From: Asticcacaulis currens
Lineage (GTDB): Bacteria > Pseudomonadota > Alphaproteobacteria > Caulobacterales > Caulobacteraceae
Reading direction: 5' to 3'
NCBI RefSeq assembly: GCF_028550395.1
Contig: NZ_JAQQKW010000001.1
Span: forward strand, 496,001 to 560,000
DNA length: 64,000 nt
The notes below the pieces were generated by a model. The model saw only the letters and a list, made by a program, of their open reading frames with translations, did no database searches and had not been told where the DNA came from. Of this stretch, positions 57,232 through 64,000 are shown piece after piece. A program made the translations under genes and the position numbers. The number at the start of each line of letters is the position of its first letter. Within the stretch, counting starts at the first letter, position 1.

Positions 57232-57954
57232 GTGTTGGGGCTCAAGCGGGCAAAACCGGCCTATGAAGCGGGTCAGGTCATCGACTGCGGTGACTTCCGC
57301 CTGCACCTGAAGGTCAATGCCCGCGCGCGACGTATCTCTTTGCGCATCGACAACAAGACGGGCGAGGCGGTGGTGACCGCGCCGCGCCCGCGTGATCTGG
57401 CTCAGGCCGTCGATTTTGCCCTCAGCCGCGCCCAGTGGATCATCGAACATCAGGCGGCGCGGCCCGACAGGCTGTTCTTCACGCCCGACAGCGATATTCC
57501 CTATCTTGGGGCGCAACTGCGTCTGGTTCACTCAGGCAATGCGGCCGCCGCGCGCATGGTGGGCGGCGTTCTGACCGCGGGCGGCGAGGGCGAGGCCTTC
57601 CACCGCCGCATCGAGCGCTTTTTGCGCAAAGAGGCGCTGGAATTTGCCCAGACCCATACGGAGATCTATGCGCAACGGCTCGGCTATGCCGACGTGAAGG
57701 TGTCGCTGTTCGACGCCAAGGGCCGCTGGGGATCGTGCACGCCGGGGCGCAAGGCCATCCGCCTGAGCTGGCGGCTGATCCTCGCGCCGGAACCGGTCTT
57801 TGCCTATGTCTGCGCCCACGAAGCCGCGCACCTGCGCCATCCCGACCATTCCGATCGCTTCTGGGCCGAGGTCGAAGGGCTTTATGGCGATTACCGCGCG
57901 GCCCGTCGCTGGCTGAAGACCGAGGGCGTGCAGCTCTTTGCCTATGGGGCTTGA
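57232..57954 (+). CDS. YgjP-type metal-dependent hydrolase (DUF45)
   Basis: Zinc peptidase-like protein of 240 residues with a GTG start directly after the phaZ stop. The C-terminal half has KGRWGSCTPGRKAIRLSWRLIL and the zinc site AHEAAHLRHPDHSDRFW, in which HEAAH supplies two His ligands and the later His a third. This is the DUF45/YgjP-like family, related to SprT and WLM peptidases. The substrate is not known. It probably shares a transcript with phaZ. Confidence 0.85.
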   Translation: MLGLKRAKPAYEAGQVIDCGDFRLHLKVNARARRISLRIDNKTGEAVVTAPRPRDLAQAVDFALSRAQWIIEHQAARPDRLFFTPDSDIPYLGAQLRLVHSGNAAAARMVGGVLTAGGEGEAFHRRIERFLRKEALEFAQTHTEIYAQRLGYADVKVSLFDAKGRWGSCTPGRKAIRLSWRLILAPEPVFAYVCAHEAAHLRHPDHSDRFWAEVEGLYGDYRAARRWLKTEGVQLFAYGA

Positions 57955-57974
57955 CTCATCGCTTTAACGCGCGT

Positions 57975-58010
57975 ACTTAACCGATAAGTTATTTAACATT
58001 TCGGTTAAGT
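57975..58010. promoter_or_regulatory. Operator dyad of the ArsR-SRPBCC operon
   Basis: ACTTAACCGA (57975-57984) and TCGGTTAAGT (58001-58010) are perfect 10-bp inverted repeats with a 16-base AT-rich centre. The right arm ends two bases before the regulator's ATG and displaces any ribosome site, which suggests a leaderless or very short-leader transcript that the regulator can repress. Confidence 0.6.
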
Positions 58011-58012
58011 GT

Positions 58013-58408
58013 ATGCCTGCGTCTCCCGACCACCTGTCTGTGACCCTCAATGCTCTGGCCGATCCGACGCGCCGGGCCATTCTGGCGCGGCTGTCGCTGG
58101 GCGAAACGACGGTCAATGATCTGGCGGAACCGTTCGATATGAGCCTGCCGGCGGTGTCCAAGCATCTGAAAGTGCTGGAAAAGGCCGGTCTGATCAGCCG
58201 GGGTCGCGAAAAGCAGTGGCGGCCCTGCCGGCTGGAACCGGAACCGCTGAAGGAGGTCGATATGTGGCTTGCCAAATATCGCGCCATGTGGGAGGCGCGG
58301 CTTGACCGGCTGGAGGCCTATCTGACCCAGCTTCAGGCCGCTGCCGATCCGCCTGCGCCGCCGGTGGTGACTGACAAATCCGATACCCAGAAGGATGACC
58401 GCACATGA
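58013..58408 (+). CDS. ArsR family regulator of the SRPBCC operon
   Basis: Winged-helix repressor of 131 residues: LSVTLNALADPTRRAILARLSLGETTVNDLAEPF, recognition helix MSLPAVSKHLKVLEKAGLI, wing SRGREKQWRPCRL. It lacks a metal-binding motif. ArsR regulators next to AHSA1/SRPBCC proteins are common; the ligand is usually unknown. It has no ribosome site. A perfect dyad abuts the start. Its stop overlaps the next start by four bases (ATGA). Confidence 0.9.
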   Translation: MPASPDHLSVTLNALADPTRRAILARLSLGETTVNDLAEPFDMSLPAVSKHLKVLEKAGLISRGREKQWRPCRLEPEPLKEVDMWLAKYRAMWEARLDRLEAYLTQLQAAADPPAPPVVTDKSDTQKDDRT

Positions 58409-59355
58409 TCACCCTATCCCCCCGCTCGTCGGACATGCAGTCAGGTTTCGAGGTCAGCTTCCCCAGTGACATCGACATCGTGATGTTTCGCACCTTCAAG
58501 GCGCCCCGTGCTCTGGTCTGGGAGATGTGGACCAAGCCGGAGCATGTGCGCCAATGGTGGGGTCCGCACGGTTTCCACAACGACACCTGTGAGATGGATG
58601 TTCGCCCCGGCGGCCGTTTCCGCCTTGGCATGGCCGCTCCGGACGGTACGCCCTGCCCCTGCGAAGGCATCTTTGTTGAAGTCGTAGCGCCGGAACGCCT
58701 GGTCTATGAGGGGAGGCCGCACGTGCATCCGTGCGGTTCCGGTCTGCCGCCTGAATCGCGCGTGACTATAACCTTCAAGGAAGAGGGGGAGGGGACCCGG
58801 CTCACCCTGCACGCGCGCCTCCTTTCGCCGGAGCTCAAGGCGGCGGCAATTGAACAGGGCTTTGCCGTCGGCTGGGCCGATGCCTTTGAACGTTTGGAGA
58901 CTTTGATGTCGGAGCAACCCCCCGGGTTTGAGATCGTCACGTCGCATCGCTATGCCGCGTCCCCGGAGGCCCTGTTTGCGCGGTTTGCCGATCCGCAGCA
59001 CCTCAAACAGTGGTGGGGACCGGACGGCTTTACCAACACCATCCCGGTGTTTGAGTTTCGCGAAGGCGGGGAGTTCCGCATTATCATGCACGGGCCGGAT
59101 GGGCGCGATCACGACAATCACAAGCGCTTTGTCGAGATCGTTGAGAACCAGCGCATCGTCTTCGATCACCTTCAGCCGACGCATCAGTTCCGTATGACGG
59201 TCGAATATGTCTCGGACGGCGATCATACTGACATGATCTGGCGCATGGATTTTGCACCCTCCGAACAGGAGGAACTGCTCAAGACCTTCATTCCGCAGGC
59301 CAATGAACAGAACTTTCTGCGTCTGGAGACCTATCTGAAAACCGGGAAAATTTGA
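58405..59355 (+). CDS. Tandem SRPBCC (AHSA1-like) protein
   Basis: 316 residues with two START-like SRPBCC domains (about 20-158 and 168-314). Each has the family's Trp-rich turn: EHVRQWWGPHGF and QHLKQWWGPDGF. These domains form a deep hydrophobic pocket that binds or converts small lipophilic ligands. Most family members have one domain, so this is a fusion. It is coupled to the ArsR gene and is likely the first product it controls. Confidence 0.85.
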   Translation: MITLSPRSSDMQSGFEVSFPSDIDIVMFRTFKAPRALVWEMWTKPEHVRQWWGPHGFHNDTCEMDVRPGGRFRLGMAAPDGTPCPCEGIFVEVVAPERLVYEGRPHVHPCGSGLPPESRVTITFKEEGEGTRLTLHARLLSPELKAAAIEQGFAVGWADAFERLETLMSEQPPGFEIVTSHRYAASPEALFARFADPQHLKQWWGPDGFTNTIPVFEFREGGEFRIIMHGPDGRDHDNHKRFVEIVENQRIVFDHLQPTHQFRMTVEYVSDGDHTDMIWRMDFAPSEQEELLKTFIPQANEQNFLRLETYLKTGKI

Positions 59356-59365
59356 GGGGGAGCAA

Positions 59366-59899
59366 ATGCTGACATTTATTCTGGGCCTGATCGGCCTTGC
59401 CATTGCCGGGGTGTTGCTGGTCGCAGCCTTACGGCCCAACCACTTCCGGCTTCAGCGCACCGCGACCATCGCGGCGTCGCCGGAGGCTATCTATGCCGAA
59501 CTGGAGGACCTGCGCCGCTGGCAGACATGGTCGCCGTGGGAAGACATCGACCCGGTGCTGCGCCGGACCTATAGCGGCCCGGCGGCCGGCACGGGCTCCG
59601 TCTATGAATGGGCGTCGGATAATGCCAAGGCCGGTGTAGGCCGCATGACCATCACCGAAGCCCGTGTGCCGAGCAAGCTGGTCATCCAGCTCGACTTCAT
59701 CAAACCCATCCGCGCCACCAATACCGCAGAATTCACCCTGCAAGCACAGGACAGCGGCACCGTGGTGACCTGGGCCATGTATGGCCCATCGCCCTTTGTC
59801 TCGCGTCTGTTCGGTCTGATCTTCAATATGGACAAGATGATCGGAGCGGATTTCGAAAAAGGTCTGTCACGTCTCAAAGCGCTGACGGAAAACCGATAA
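59366..59899 (+). CDS. Membrane-anchored SRPBCC protein
   Basis: 177 residues: one N-terminal membrane helix (about 3-22), then an SRPBCC domain starting FRLQRTATIAASPEAIYAELEDLRRW and WSPWEDIDP. It is closer to the polyketide cyclase/DUF of YceI-linked sets than to the AHSA1 type. The anchor places the pocket beside the inner membrane. It lies 10 bases after the tandem SRPBCC gene. Confidence 0.85.
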   Translation: MLTFILGLIGLAIAGVLLVAALRPNHFRLQRTATIAASPEAIYAELEDLRRWQTWSPWEDIDPVLRRTYSGPAAGTGSVYEWASDNAKAGVGRMTITEARVPSKLVIQLDFIKPIRATNTAEFTLQAQDSGTVVTWAMYGPSPFVSRLFGLIFNMDKMIGADFEKGLSRLKALTENR

Positions 59900-59921
59900 A
59901 CCCCACAGAGGAGAAACTGCC

Positions 59922-60359
59922 GTGCGTATTGATGTCTATCTGAGTTTCAATGGCCAATGCGCCGAAGCCTTCGCGTTTTATCAGTCTGTGCTTGGCGGCG
60001 AACTGATGACCTTCCCGTTTTCCGCCGCGCCCGACATGCCCGTTGATCCGGCCTTAAAGGACTGGGTTATGCACGCCACGCTGAACACGGGCGAAGGGAT
60101 CATTCAAGGCGCGGACTGCCCGCCGGAATACGGCCCATCCAAACCGTCTGGTTTCTGTGTGTCCATTCAGCCCCATACCGTCCAAGAAACGAAGCGCATC
60201 TGGGACGGCCTCTCGCAGGATGCCAGAATGGTAAACATGCCGCTTGCGCCCACCTTCTGGTCGCCCCTGTTCGGCATGTTTATCGACAAGTATGGTCAGC
60301 CGTGGATGATCAACACGGTCGCTGACGAAGCCTTCGTCGCTGCCAACACCCCACAATAA
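59922..60359 (+). CDS. VOC family protein, PhnB-like
   Basis: Vicinal-oxygen-chelate fold protein of 145 residues, PhnB/glyoxalase type: DVYLSFNGQCAEAFAFYQSVLGGELM, with later segments HATLNTGEGIIQGADCPPEYG and LAPTFWSPLFGMFIDKYGQPWMINT. Such proteins bind metals or small ligands; the activity is unknown. It sits inside the SRPBCC operon with short spacing. A GAGGAG site precedes the start. Confidence 0.88.
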   Translation: MRIDVYLSFNGQCAEAFAFYQSVLGGELMTFPFSAAPDMPVDPALKDWVMHATLNTGEGIIQGADCPPEYGPSKPSGFCVSIQPHTVQETKRIWDGLSQDARMVNMPLAPTFWSPLFGMFIDKYGQPWMINTVADEAFVAANTPQ

Positions 60360-60447
60360 GAAAACTCACAAAACAATGGTCTGCGCCGCCTCTCCGCGAC
60401 CCGGAAGGGGAGGGCGGAGCTGTGTCTGAATCTCAAAGGAAACGAAA

Positions 60448-60936
60448 ATGACCCCGCAACCCGATACCCCGATATCCGAGCGTGAACTGGTGCTGGAACG
60501 CGTGCTGAAGGCTCCGCGTGCGCTTGTCTGGCGCTGCTGGACCGACCCAATGCTCTTGGCGGAATGGTTCTGCCCGAAGCCGTGGTATATTGATCAGGTC
60601 GAACTGGACGTGCGCACGGGCGGCAGCAATGCCTTCGTCATGCACGGACCCAATGGCGAGATCGTTCCCAATCGCGGCGTCTATCTCGAAGTGATCGAAA
60701 ACGAAAAGCTGGTCCTGACCGACGCCTACGTAAAGGCGTGGGAGCCGTCGGAAGCCCCGTTTATGACCGCCATCATCATGCTGGAAGACACGCCCGAAGG
60801 CCATACGCGCTATGTCGCCAAGGCCCTGCACTGGTCGGTCGAGACCCGCAAACAACATGAACAGATGGGCTTTCATGAGGGCTGGGGTATTGCCACCGAT
60901 CAGCTCGAAACCCTCGCGCAATCCTTAAACGCATAG
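60448..60936 (+). CDS. SRPBCC (AHSA1-like) protein
   Basis: 162 residues, single SRPBCC domain: ERELVLERVLKAPRALVWRCWTDPMLLAEWFCPKPW, closing with the helix LHWSVETRKQHEQMGFHEGWGIATDQLETLA. It is most like the AHSA1 proteins of this cluster, so an origin by duplication is likely. An AAAGGAA site precedes the ATG. The gap from the VOC gene is about 90 bases. Confidence 0.9.
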   Translation: MTPQPDTPISERELVLERVLKAPRALVWRCWTDPMLLAEWFCPKPWYIDQVELDVRTGGSNAFVMHGPNGEIVPNRGVYLEVIENEKLVLTDAYVKAWEPSEAPFMTAIIMLEDTPEGHTRYVAKALHWSVETRKQHEQMGFHEGWGIATDQLETLAQSLNA

Positions 60937-60943
60937 GTGACCC

Positions 60944-61639
60944 ATGCGCCTTCTGCCTTTTACTTTCGGTCTTTTGGTGATGAGCGCCGGACTGGCGGCC
61001 TGTTCGCAGCCGCCGGCGGAGACAACACCCGACGCTTCGGCGCCCAAACCCGCCCCCGCCACTCCGGTGTCCAAAGATTTCCCGGCGGGCCTCTATACAC
61101 TCGATGCCTCCCACGCCAGCCTGACCTTCATGGTCAGCCATCTCGGCTTTTCGACCTATATGGCGGGTTTTGACCGCTTCGAGGCGACGCTGGAAATAGA
61201 CCCGGCACATCCGGAAGCGGCCAAACTCAAGGCCACGGTCGATGTCAAATCGATTGACCTGCCCACCCCGCCCAAGGGTTTCCACGACAGCCTGATGTCG
61301 GCGCAGTGGTTCGACGCAGCAACGCACCCGCAAATGACCTTTGTGTCTACCAAGATTGAAAAGACCGGCGATTATTCGGCGAAGATTTACGGCGAGCTGA
61401 CCCTGCGCGGTGTCACCAAGCCCGTGGTGCTTGATGCGGTGCTTAACGGCGGTTATGCTGGGTTTGCACCCTATGACCCCCATGCCCGTATCGGCTTTTC
61501 GGCCAGGGGGGAGATCAAGCGATCGGATTTCGGCATGGCCTTTGGCATACCGGAACCAGGCAGCAGTATGGGCGTCGGTGACACGGTCAGCATTGCCATT
61601 AACGCCGAATTTTCTGGCCCGCCGCTAAAGGCCAAATAA
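60944..61639 (+). CDS. YceI family lipoprotein
   Basis: 231 residues. The lipoprotein signal ends LAAC (Cys20). A Pro/Ala-rich linker leads to a YceI beta-barrel domain (about 45-228): AGLYTLDASHASLTFMVSHLGFSTYMAGFDRFEATLEID. YceI lipocalin-like proteins bind isoprenoid quinone-like lipids. Lying among SRPBCC genes, it suggests the operon handles a hydrophobic compound at the envelope. Seven bases separate it from the preceding gene. Confidence 0.92.
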   Translation: MRLLPFTFGLLVMSAGLAACSQPPAETTPDASAPKPAPATPVSKDFPAGLYTLDASHASLTFMVSHLGFSTYMAGFDRFEATLEIDPAHPEAAKLKATVDVKSIDLPTPPKGFHDSLMSAQWFDAATHPQMTFVSTKIEKTGDYSAKIYGELTLRGVTKPVVLDAVLNGGYAGFAPYDPHARIGFSARGEIKRSDFGMAFGIPEPGSSMGVGDTVSIAINAEFSGPPLKAK

Positions 61640-61649
61640 GAGGACGCTC

Positions 61650-62132
61650 ATGACCCGTTCAATGACCCCGCACACCATGCGCCTGACGCGCGACCTTACC
61701 TTTCCGGTCGAAACCGTCTTCAGGGCGTGGTCGGACCCAGTGGCCAAGTCCCAGTGGTTCACCGGCCCGCCGGACTGGGAACGCGACCCGCATGAGCTTG
61801 ATTTCCGCGTCGGCGGGCATGAGCGCAGCAGCGGCGGCCCCAAGGGGCAGCCGCGCCACATCATGTCGGCCTTCTTTCACGATATTGTGCCGCCCGAAGA
61901 CGGGCCACAAGGCAGGGTGGCGCGCATTATTTCCAGCTTCACCATGCACGTGGGGGACACCCTGCTCACCGCTTCGCTGCTGACGCTGGAATTCACCGCT
62001 ACGGCCACCGGCTCACGGTTGGACCTGACCGAACAACTGGCCTTCATTGACGGCTGCGACCACATTGCCGGCCGGGAAGCCGGCACCCAGGCCTTGCTCG
62101 ACATGCTGGAAGCGTGGCTGAACAGACAGTAG
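61650..62132 (+). CDS. SRPBCC protein, last of the cluster
   Basis: 160 residues, single SRPBCC domain: TRDLTFPVETVFRAWSDPVAKSQWFTGP with a later segment LTLEFTATATGSRLDLTEQLAFIDG. It begins 10 bases after the YceI gene. It is followed by a strong terminator, which marks the operon's 3' end. Its ligand is unknown. Confidence 0.88.
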   Translation: MTRSMTPHTMRLTRDLTFPVETVFRAWSDPVAKSQWFTGPPDWERDPHELDFRVGGHERSSGGPKGQPRHIMSAFFHDIVPPEDGPQGRVARIISSFTMHVGDTLLTASLLTLEFTATATGSRLDLTEQLAFIDGCDHIAGREAGTQALLDMLEAWLNRQ

Positions 62133-62135
62133 AAG

Positions 62136-62185
62136 TCTGGATCATTATGATTTCTTGTAGAAACATAATGATCCAGATTTTGTTT
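62136..62185 (+). terminator. Terminator of the SRPBCC operon
   Basis: A perfect 14-bp stem (62136-62149 with 62164-62177), extended inside by TTTC/GAAA, then TTTTGTTT. It starts three bases after the last SRPBCC stop. Confidence 0.8.
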
Positions 62186-62275
62186 ACGCCCCCGAGCCGG
62201 GTGCGGGCTCCGCCGTCTTGGCGGCCGCCTCAATGGCGGCTTGAGCGGAATGAAGCCAGTGGAAATCATTCCGCT

Positions 62276-63133
62276 CTATATCCATCCGTCGGCCTTCAGC
62301 ACCTTCTGATAAGAGCGGCTGACGGGTGCCTCGATATCGCCGCGCAGTGTGAGGCTGACGCGCCCGTCCTGCCGGCGGATGTCTTCGATGGCGTCGCGTG
62401 CCACCCACCACGAACGGTGCGTTTGAGAGCCTTCGATCCCTTCCAATTCGCGGATGGCATCATAGAGACGCATCAGGATCAGCGTGTTACCGGCGCTGGT
62501 GTGAACCCGCAGATAATGGTCTTCTGCCGACAGGGCGTAGATGTCGGCCTTCTGATGCTTGAAGGGTAAGCGCTCACGAAAGGCGACGCGCGCCGCGTCG
62601 GTGCCGTCTGCGGACGATGCGGTCGGTGGTGCCGAAAAAGCGTGGCTTTGCTGCGGTTCGCGGTTGATCAGCACATTGAGCGTTGTCATGGCGGCGGAGA
62701 TGATGCCAACCGGAGCGAGGAAGCGGGCATATAGGGCAATATCCCAGCGCATATGCCCAAACAAAGGCGTGATGGCCCACACGACCAGCGAGATAGAGGG
62801 CGTCAGAAGTGCCGTCAGGACGATGCCGTACAGCCACGGCCGCCCTTCCAGATGCAGGCGATGACGTACGACCTTCAAGCCGACGCGATCAACCCCCACC
62901 GCTACCAGCGACCCCGCCAGCATCAGGGCTGACCAATAGACAAAGCGCATCACAAACGGAATGACATCCGTGCCAAAGGCATTAATCAGGCTGAGGAAGA
63001 GGGCCATGCCGAGCGCGGCCGCCAGAATGCGCCCGACGCCCGAGGCCGTTTCTGACCAGGCGGGTTGTGTCATTGGCGAAGCGTGAACCGCAGGTGTCTT
63101 CGTTTCACGCATGGACGCCTTCTGTTCGCGCAT
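62276..63133 (-). CDS. Membrane LytTR-type transcription regulator
   Basis: 285 residues. The GGGGAGA site supports the ATG at 63133. Four membrane helices (about 35-155: GRILAAALGMALFLSLINAF, SALMLAGSLVAVGVDRV, YGIVLTALLTPSISLVVWAI, ARFLAPVGIISAAMTTLNVL) are followed by a C-terminal LytTR DNA-binding domain (about 190-280: LPFKHQKADIYALSAEDHYLRVHTSAGNTLILMRLYDAI, QTHRSWWVARDAI). Such membrane-bound LytTR regulators often repress a neighbouring gene. The DUF2306 gene is divergent and could be a target. Confidence 0.85.
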   Translation of the reverse strand: MREQKASMRETKTPAVHASPMTQPAWSETASGVGRILAAALGMALFLSLINAFGTDVIPFVMRFVYWSALMLAGSLVAVGVDRVGLKVVRHRLHLEGRPWLYGIVLTALLTPSISLVVWAITPLFGHMRWDIALYARFLAPVGIISAAMTTLNVLINREPQQSHAFSAPPTASSADGTDAARVAFRERLPFKHQKADIYALSAEDHYLRVHTSAGNTLILMRLYDAIRELEGIEGSQTHRSWWVARDAIEDIRRQDGRVSLTLRGDIEAPVSRSYQKVLKADGWI

Positions 63134-63214
63134 CCGTCTCCCCGTCTCAGATAAGCCCTGTCTAATTGCCGTAAAGCGGTCCTCCCGCACAAGACAATTT
63201 TGATGGAATGCCTC

Positions 63215-63775
63215 ATGTCCGCGCCACACGCCCCCACGAAACCCCGTTCCGCCTACGCTTTTGTCTGGAAATTTATCAGCGGTCTGATCCTGACCGGCGG
63301 CCTTATCCTTATCACGGTCCTTGCCTCGGGCGGTGACCTCAGCGGTATGAGCCGCGTCCTTGAACGGGCTCATGTGCACGCCCCGAACCTGCGCGCCATT
63401 GCCGAGTCGTCACTGGCGACGCAAATCCATCTAAGCGCGGCGATAACGGCCTTTTTCATCGGCCTATATCAGTTGCTGGGGCCAAAAGGGCGCACACCGC
63501 ACCGTCTGCTGGGCTATATCTGGCTGGCCCTGATGCTGACGGCGGCGATTTCCAGCTTCTGGCTGCGCGGCCTCAACCACGGCATGTTCAGTTTTATCCA
63601 TATCCTGTCGGGCTGGACGGTGGTGGTCGCGCCGATGATCCTCTATGCGGCGCGCACCAAAAACATCAAACGCCACCGCACGATGGCGACGAGCCTGTTT
63701 ATGGGCGGACTGGTCGTTGCGGGCCTGTTTGCCTTCATGCCGGGCCGCTTGCTGTGGCACGTCTTTTTCGGATAA
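63215..63775 (+). CDS. DUF2306 family membrane protein
   Basis: 186 residues from MSAPHAPTKPRSAYAF. ATG and TTG codons 4-5 codons upstream are also in frame. Five hydrophobic segments and the His/Arg-bearing loops typical of DUF2306 (IHLSAAITAFFIGLYQLLGPKGRTPHRLLGYIWLALML and TKNIKRHRTMATSLFMGGL) are present. No function is established. It is divergent from the LytTR regulator. Confidence 0.82.
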   Translation: MSAPHAPTKPRSAYAFVWKFISGLILTGGLILITVLASGGDLSGMSRVLERAHVHAPNLRAIAESSLATQIHLSAAITAFFIGLYQLLGPKGRTPHRLLGYIWLALMLTAAISSFWLRGLNHGMFSFIHILSGWTVVVAPMILYAARTKNIKRHRTMATSLFMGGLVVAGLFAFMPGRLLWHVFFG

Positions 63776-63857
63776 CCGGAATAACCCGGCTTAAGCGTTT
63801 CTGATTTTCAAAACGACGTGCTAGGTTTGGTTTCGTAATCTTGGCGGGACCCACAGC

Positions 63858-64000
63858 ATGACCGATCCGACGAAACGGGCCCCGATCCGACAGGGATGGC
63901 GGACTCACGCCTGTCTGGTTTTGTTGCTGGTCGTCTATGTCTTCAACTTTGTGGACCGTCAGATCCTGTCTATCCTTGCGCAGCCGATCAAGGCCGAACT
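63858..64000 (+). CDS. MFS transporter, N-terminal fragment cut by window edge
   Basis: 47 codons remain. After a basic start, the first membrane helix (HACLVLLLVVYVFNFVDRQIL) ends with the FVDRQIL motif typical of Spinster-like and sugar-acid MFS transporters, then SILAQPIKAEL. The ATG at 63858 lacks a clear ribosome site. Substrate cannot be judged. Confidence 0.8.
   Translation, partial: MTDPTKRAPIRQGWRTHACLVLLLVVYVFNFVDRQILSILAQPIKAE

Noticed and set aside
55954-57531. Minus-strand frame of 525 codons
   Set aside because: Antisense shadow of phaZ and the zinc peptidase, with no recognisable domain.
58441-59439. Minus-strand frame of 332 codons
   Set aside because: Antisense to the tandem SRPBCC gene.

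Overview
The window is chromosomal DNA of an alphaproteobacterium, most likely a member of the Caulobacteraceae (Asticcacaulis-like, by inference). The main reasons are a DivL-type kinase with tyrosine in place of the phospho-accepting histidine, a RegB/RegA/SenC cluster, the mutS-glnD pair, an hrcA-grpE pair next to a separate dnaK, the sdhCDAB order with a 2Fe-2S ferredoxin, and moderately GC-rich coding sequence. Nearly all of it is ordinary vertically inherited housekeeping sequence, densely packed. I see no rRNA, tRNA, CRISPR array, insertion sequence or prophage.

Layout. 1-6100: heat-shock genes (dnaK cut by the window edge, grpE, hrcA), an M28 peptidase, a dienelactone hydrolase, and a small AT-rich two-gene patch. 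6270-12230: rph, rdgB, hemW, rsmI and gshB, interrupted by an XRE/DUF2975 pair. 12230-16130: an unexplained 527-bp gap, a soluble hybrid histidine kinase and AmpG. 16170-30060: malic enzyme, mutS-glnD, a triple-PAS soluble chemoreceptor and the divergent amino-sugar genes glmS and glmM. 30270-35450: rpsP-ffh, a glycosyltransferase and alaC. 35660-41180: a phosphoesterase, a GNAT, a lysozyme-inhibitor lipoprotein, mdh, a HIT protein and a large lysine/proline-rich exported protein. 41590-48070: sdhCDAB, ferredoxin, an HPP-CBS protein and CreD. 48100-57950: DivL, an SdpR/SdpI pair, RegA/RegB/SenC, a YdeI-like protein, a PHA depolymerase and a zinc peptidase. 57975-62132: an ArsR regulator followed by four SRPBCC-family genes, a VOC protein and a YceI lipoprotein, apparently one operon. 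62276-64000: a membrane LytTR regulator, a DUF2306 protein and the start of an MFS transporter.

How the genes work together. GlmS and GlmM catalyse two steps of UDP-GlcNAc synthesis and are transcribed divergently. AmpG recycles muropeptides, and DivL couples the cell cycle to CtrA control. Mdh, Sdh and malic enzyme lie in central carbon metabolism, and RegBA-SenC links redox state to respiration.

The most interesting observations are: (1) GlmM carries an in-frame N-terminal helix-turn-helix domain of about 90 residues and faces glmS across a dyad-containing intergenic region, so the enzyme may regulate its own pathway; (2) the ffh leader has mutually exclusive hairpins ending in an intrinsic terminator, like an attenuator or riboswitch; (3) alaC has an intrinsic terminator in its 5' leader; (4) the ArsR-SRPBCC operon has a perfect 10-bp dyad reaching to within two bases of the regulator's start codon.
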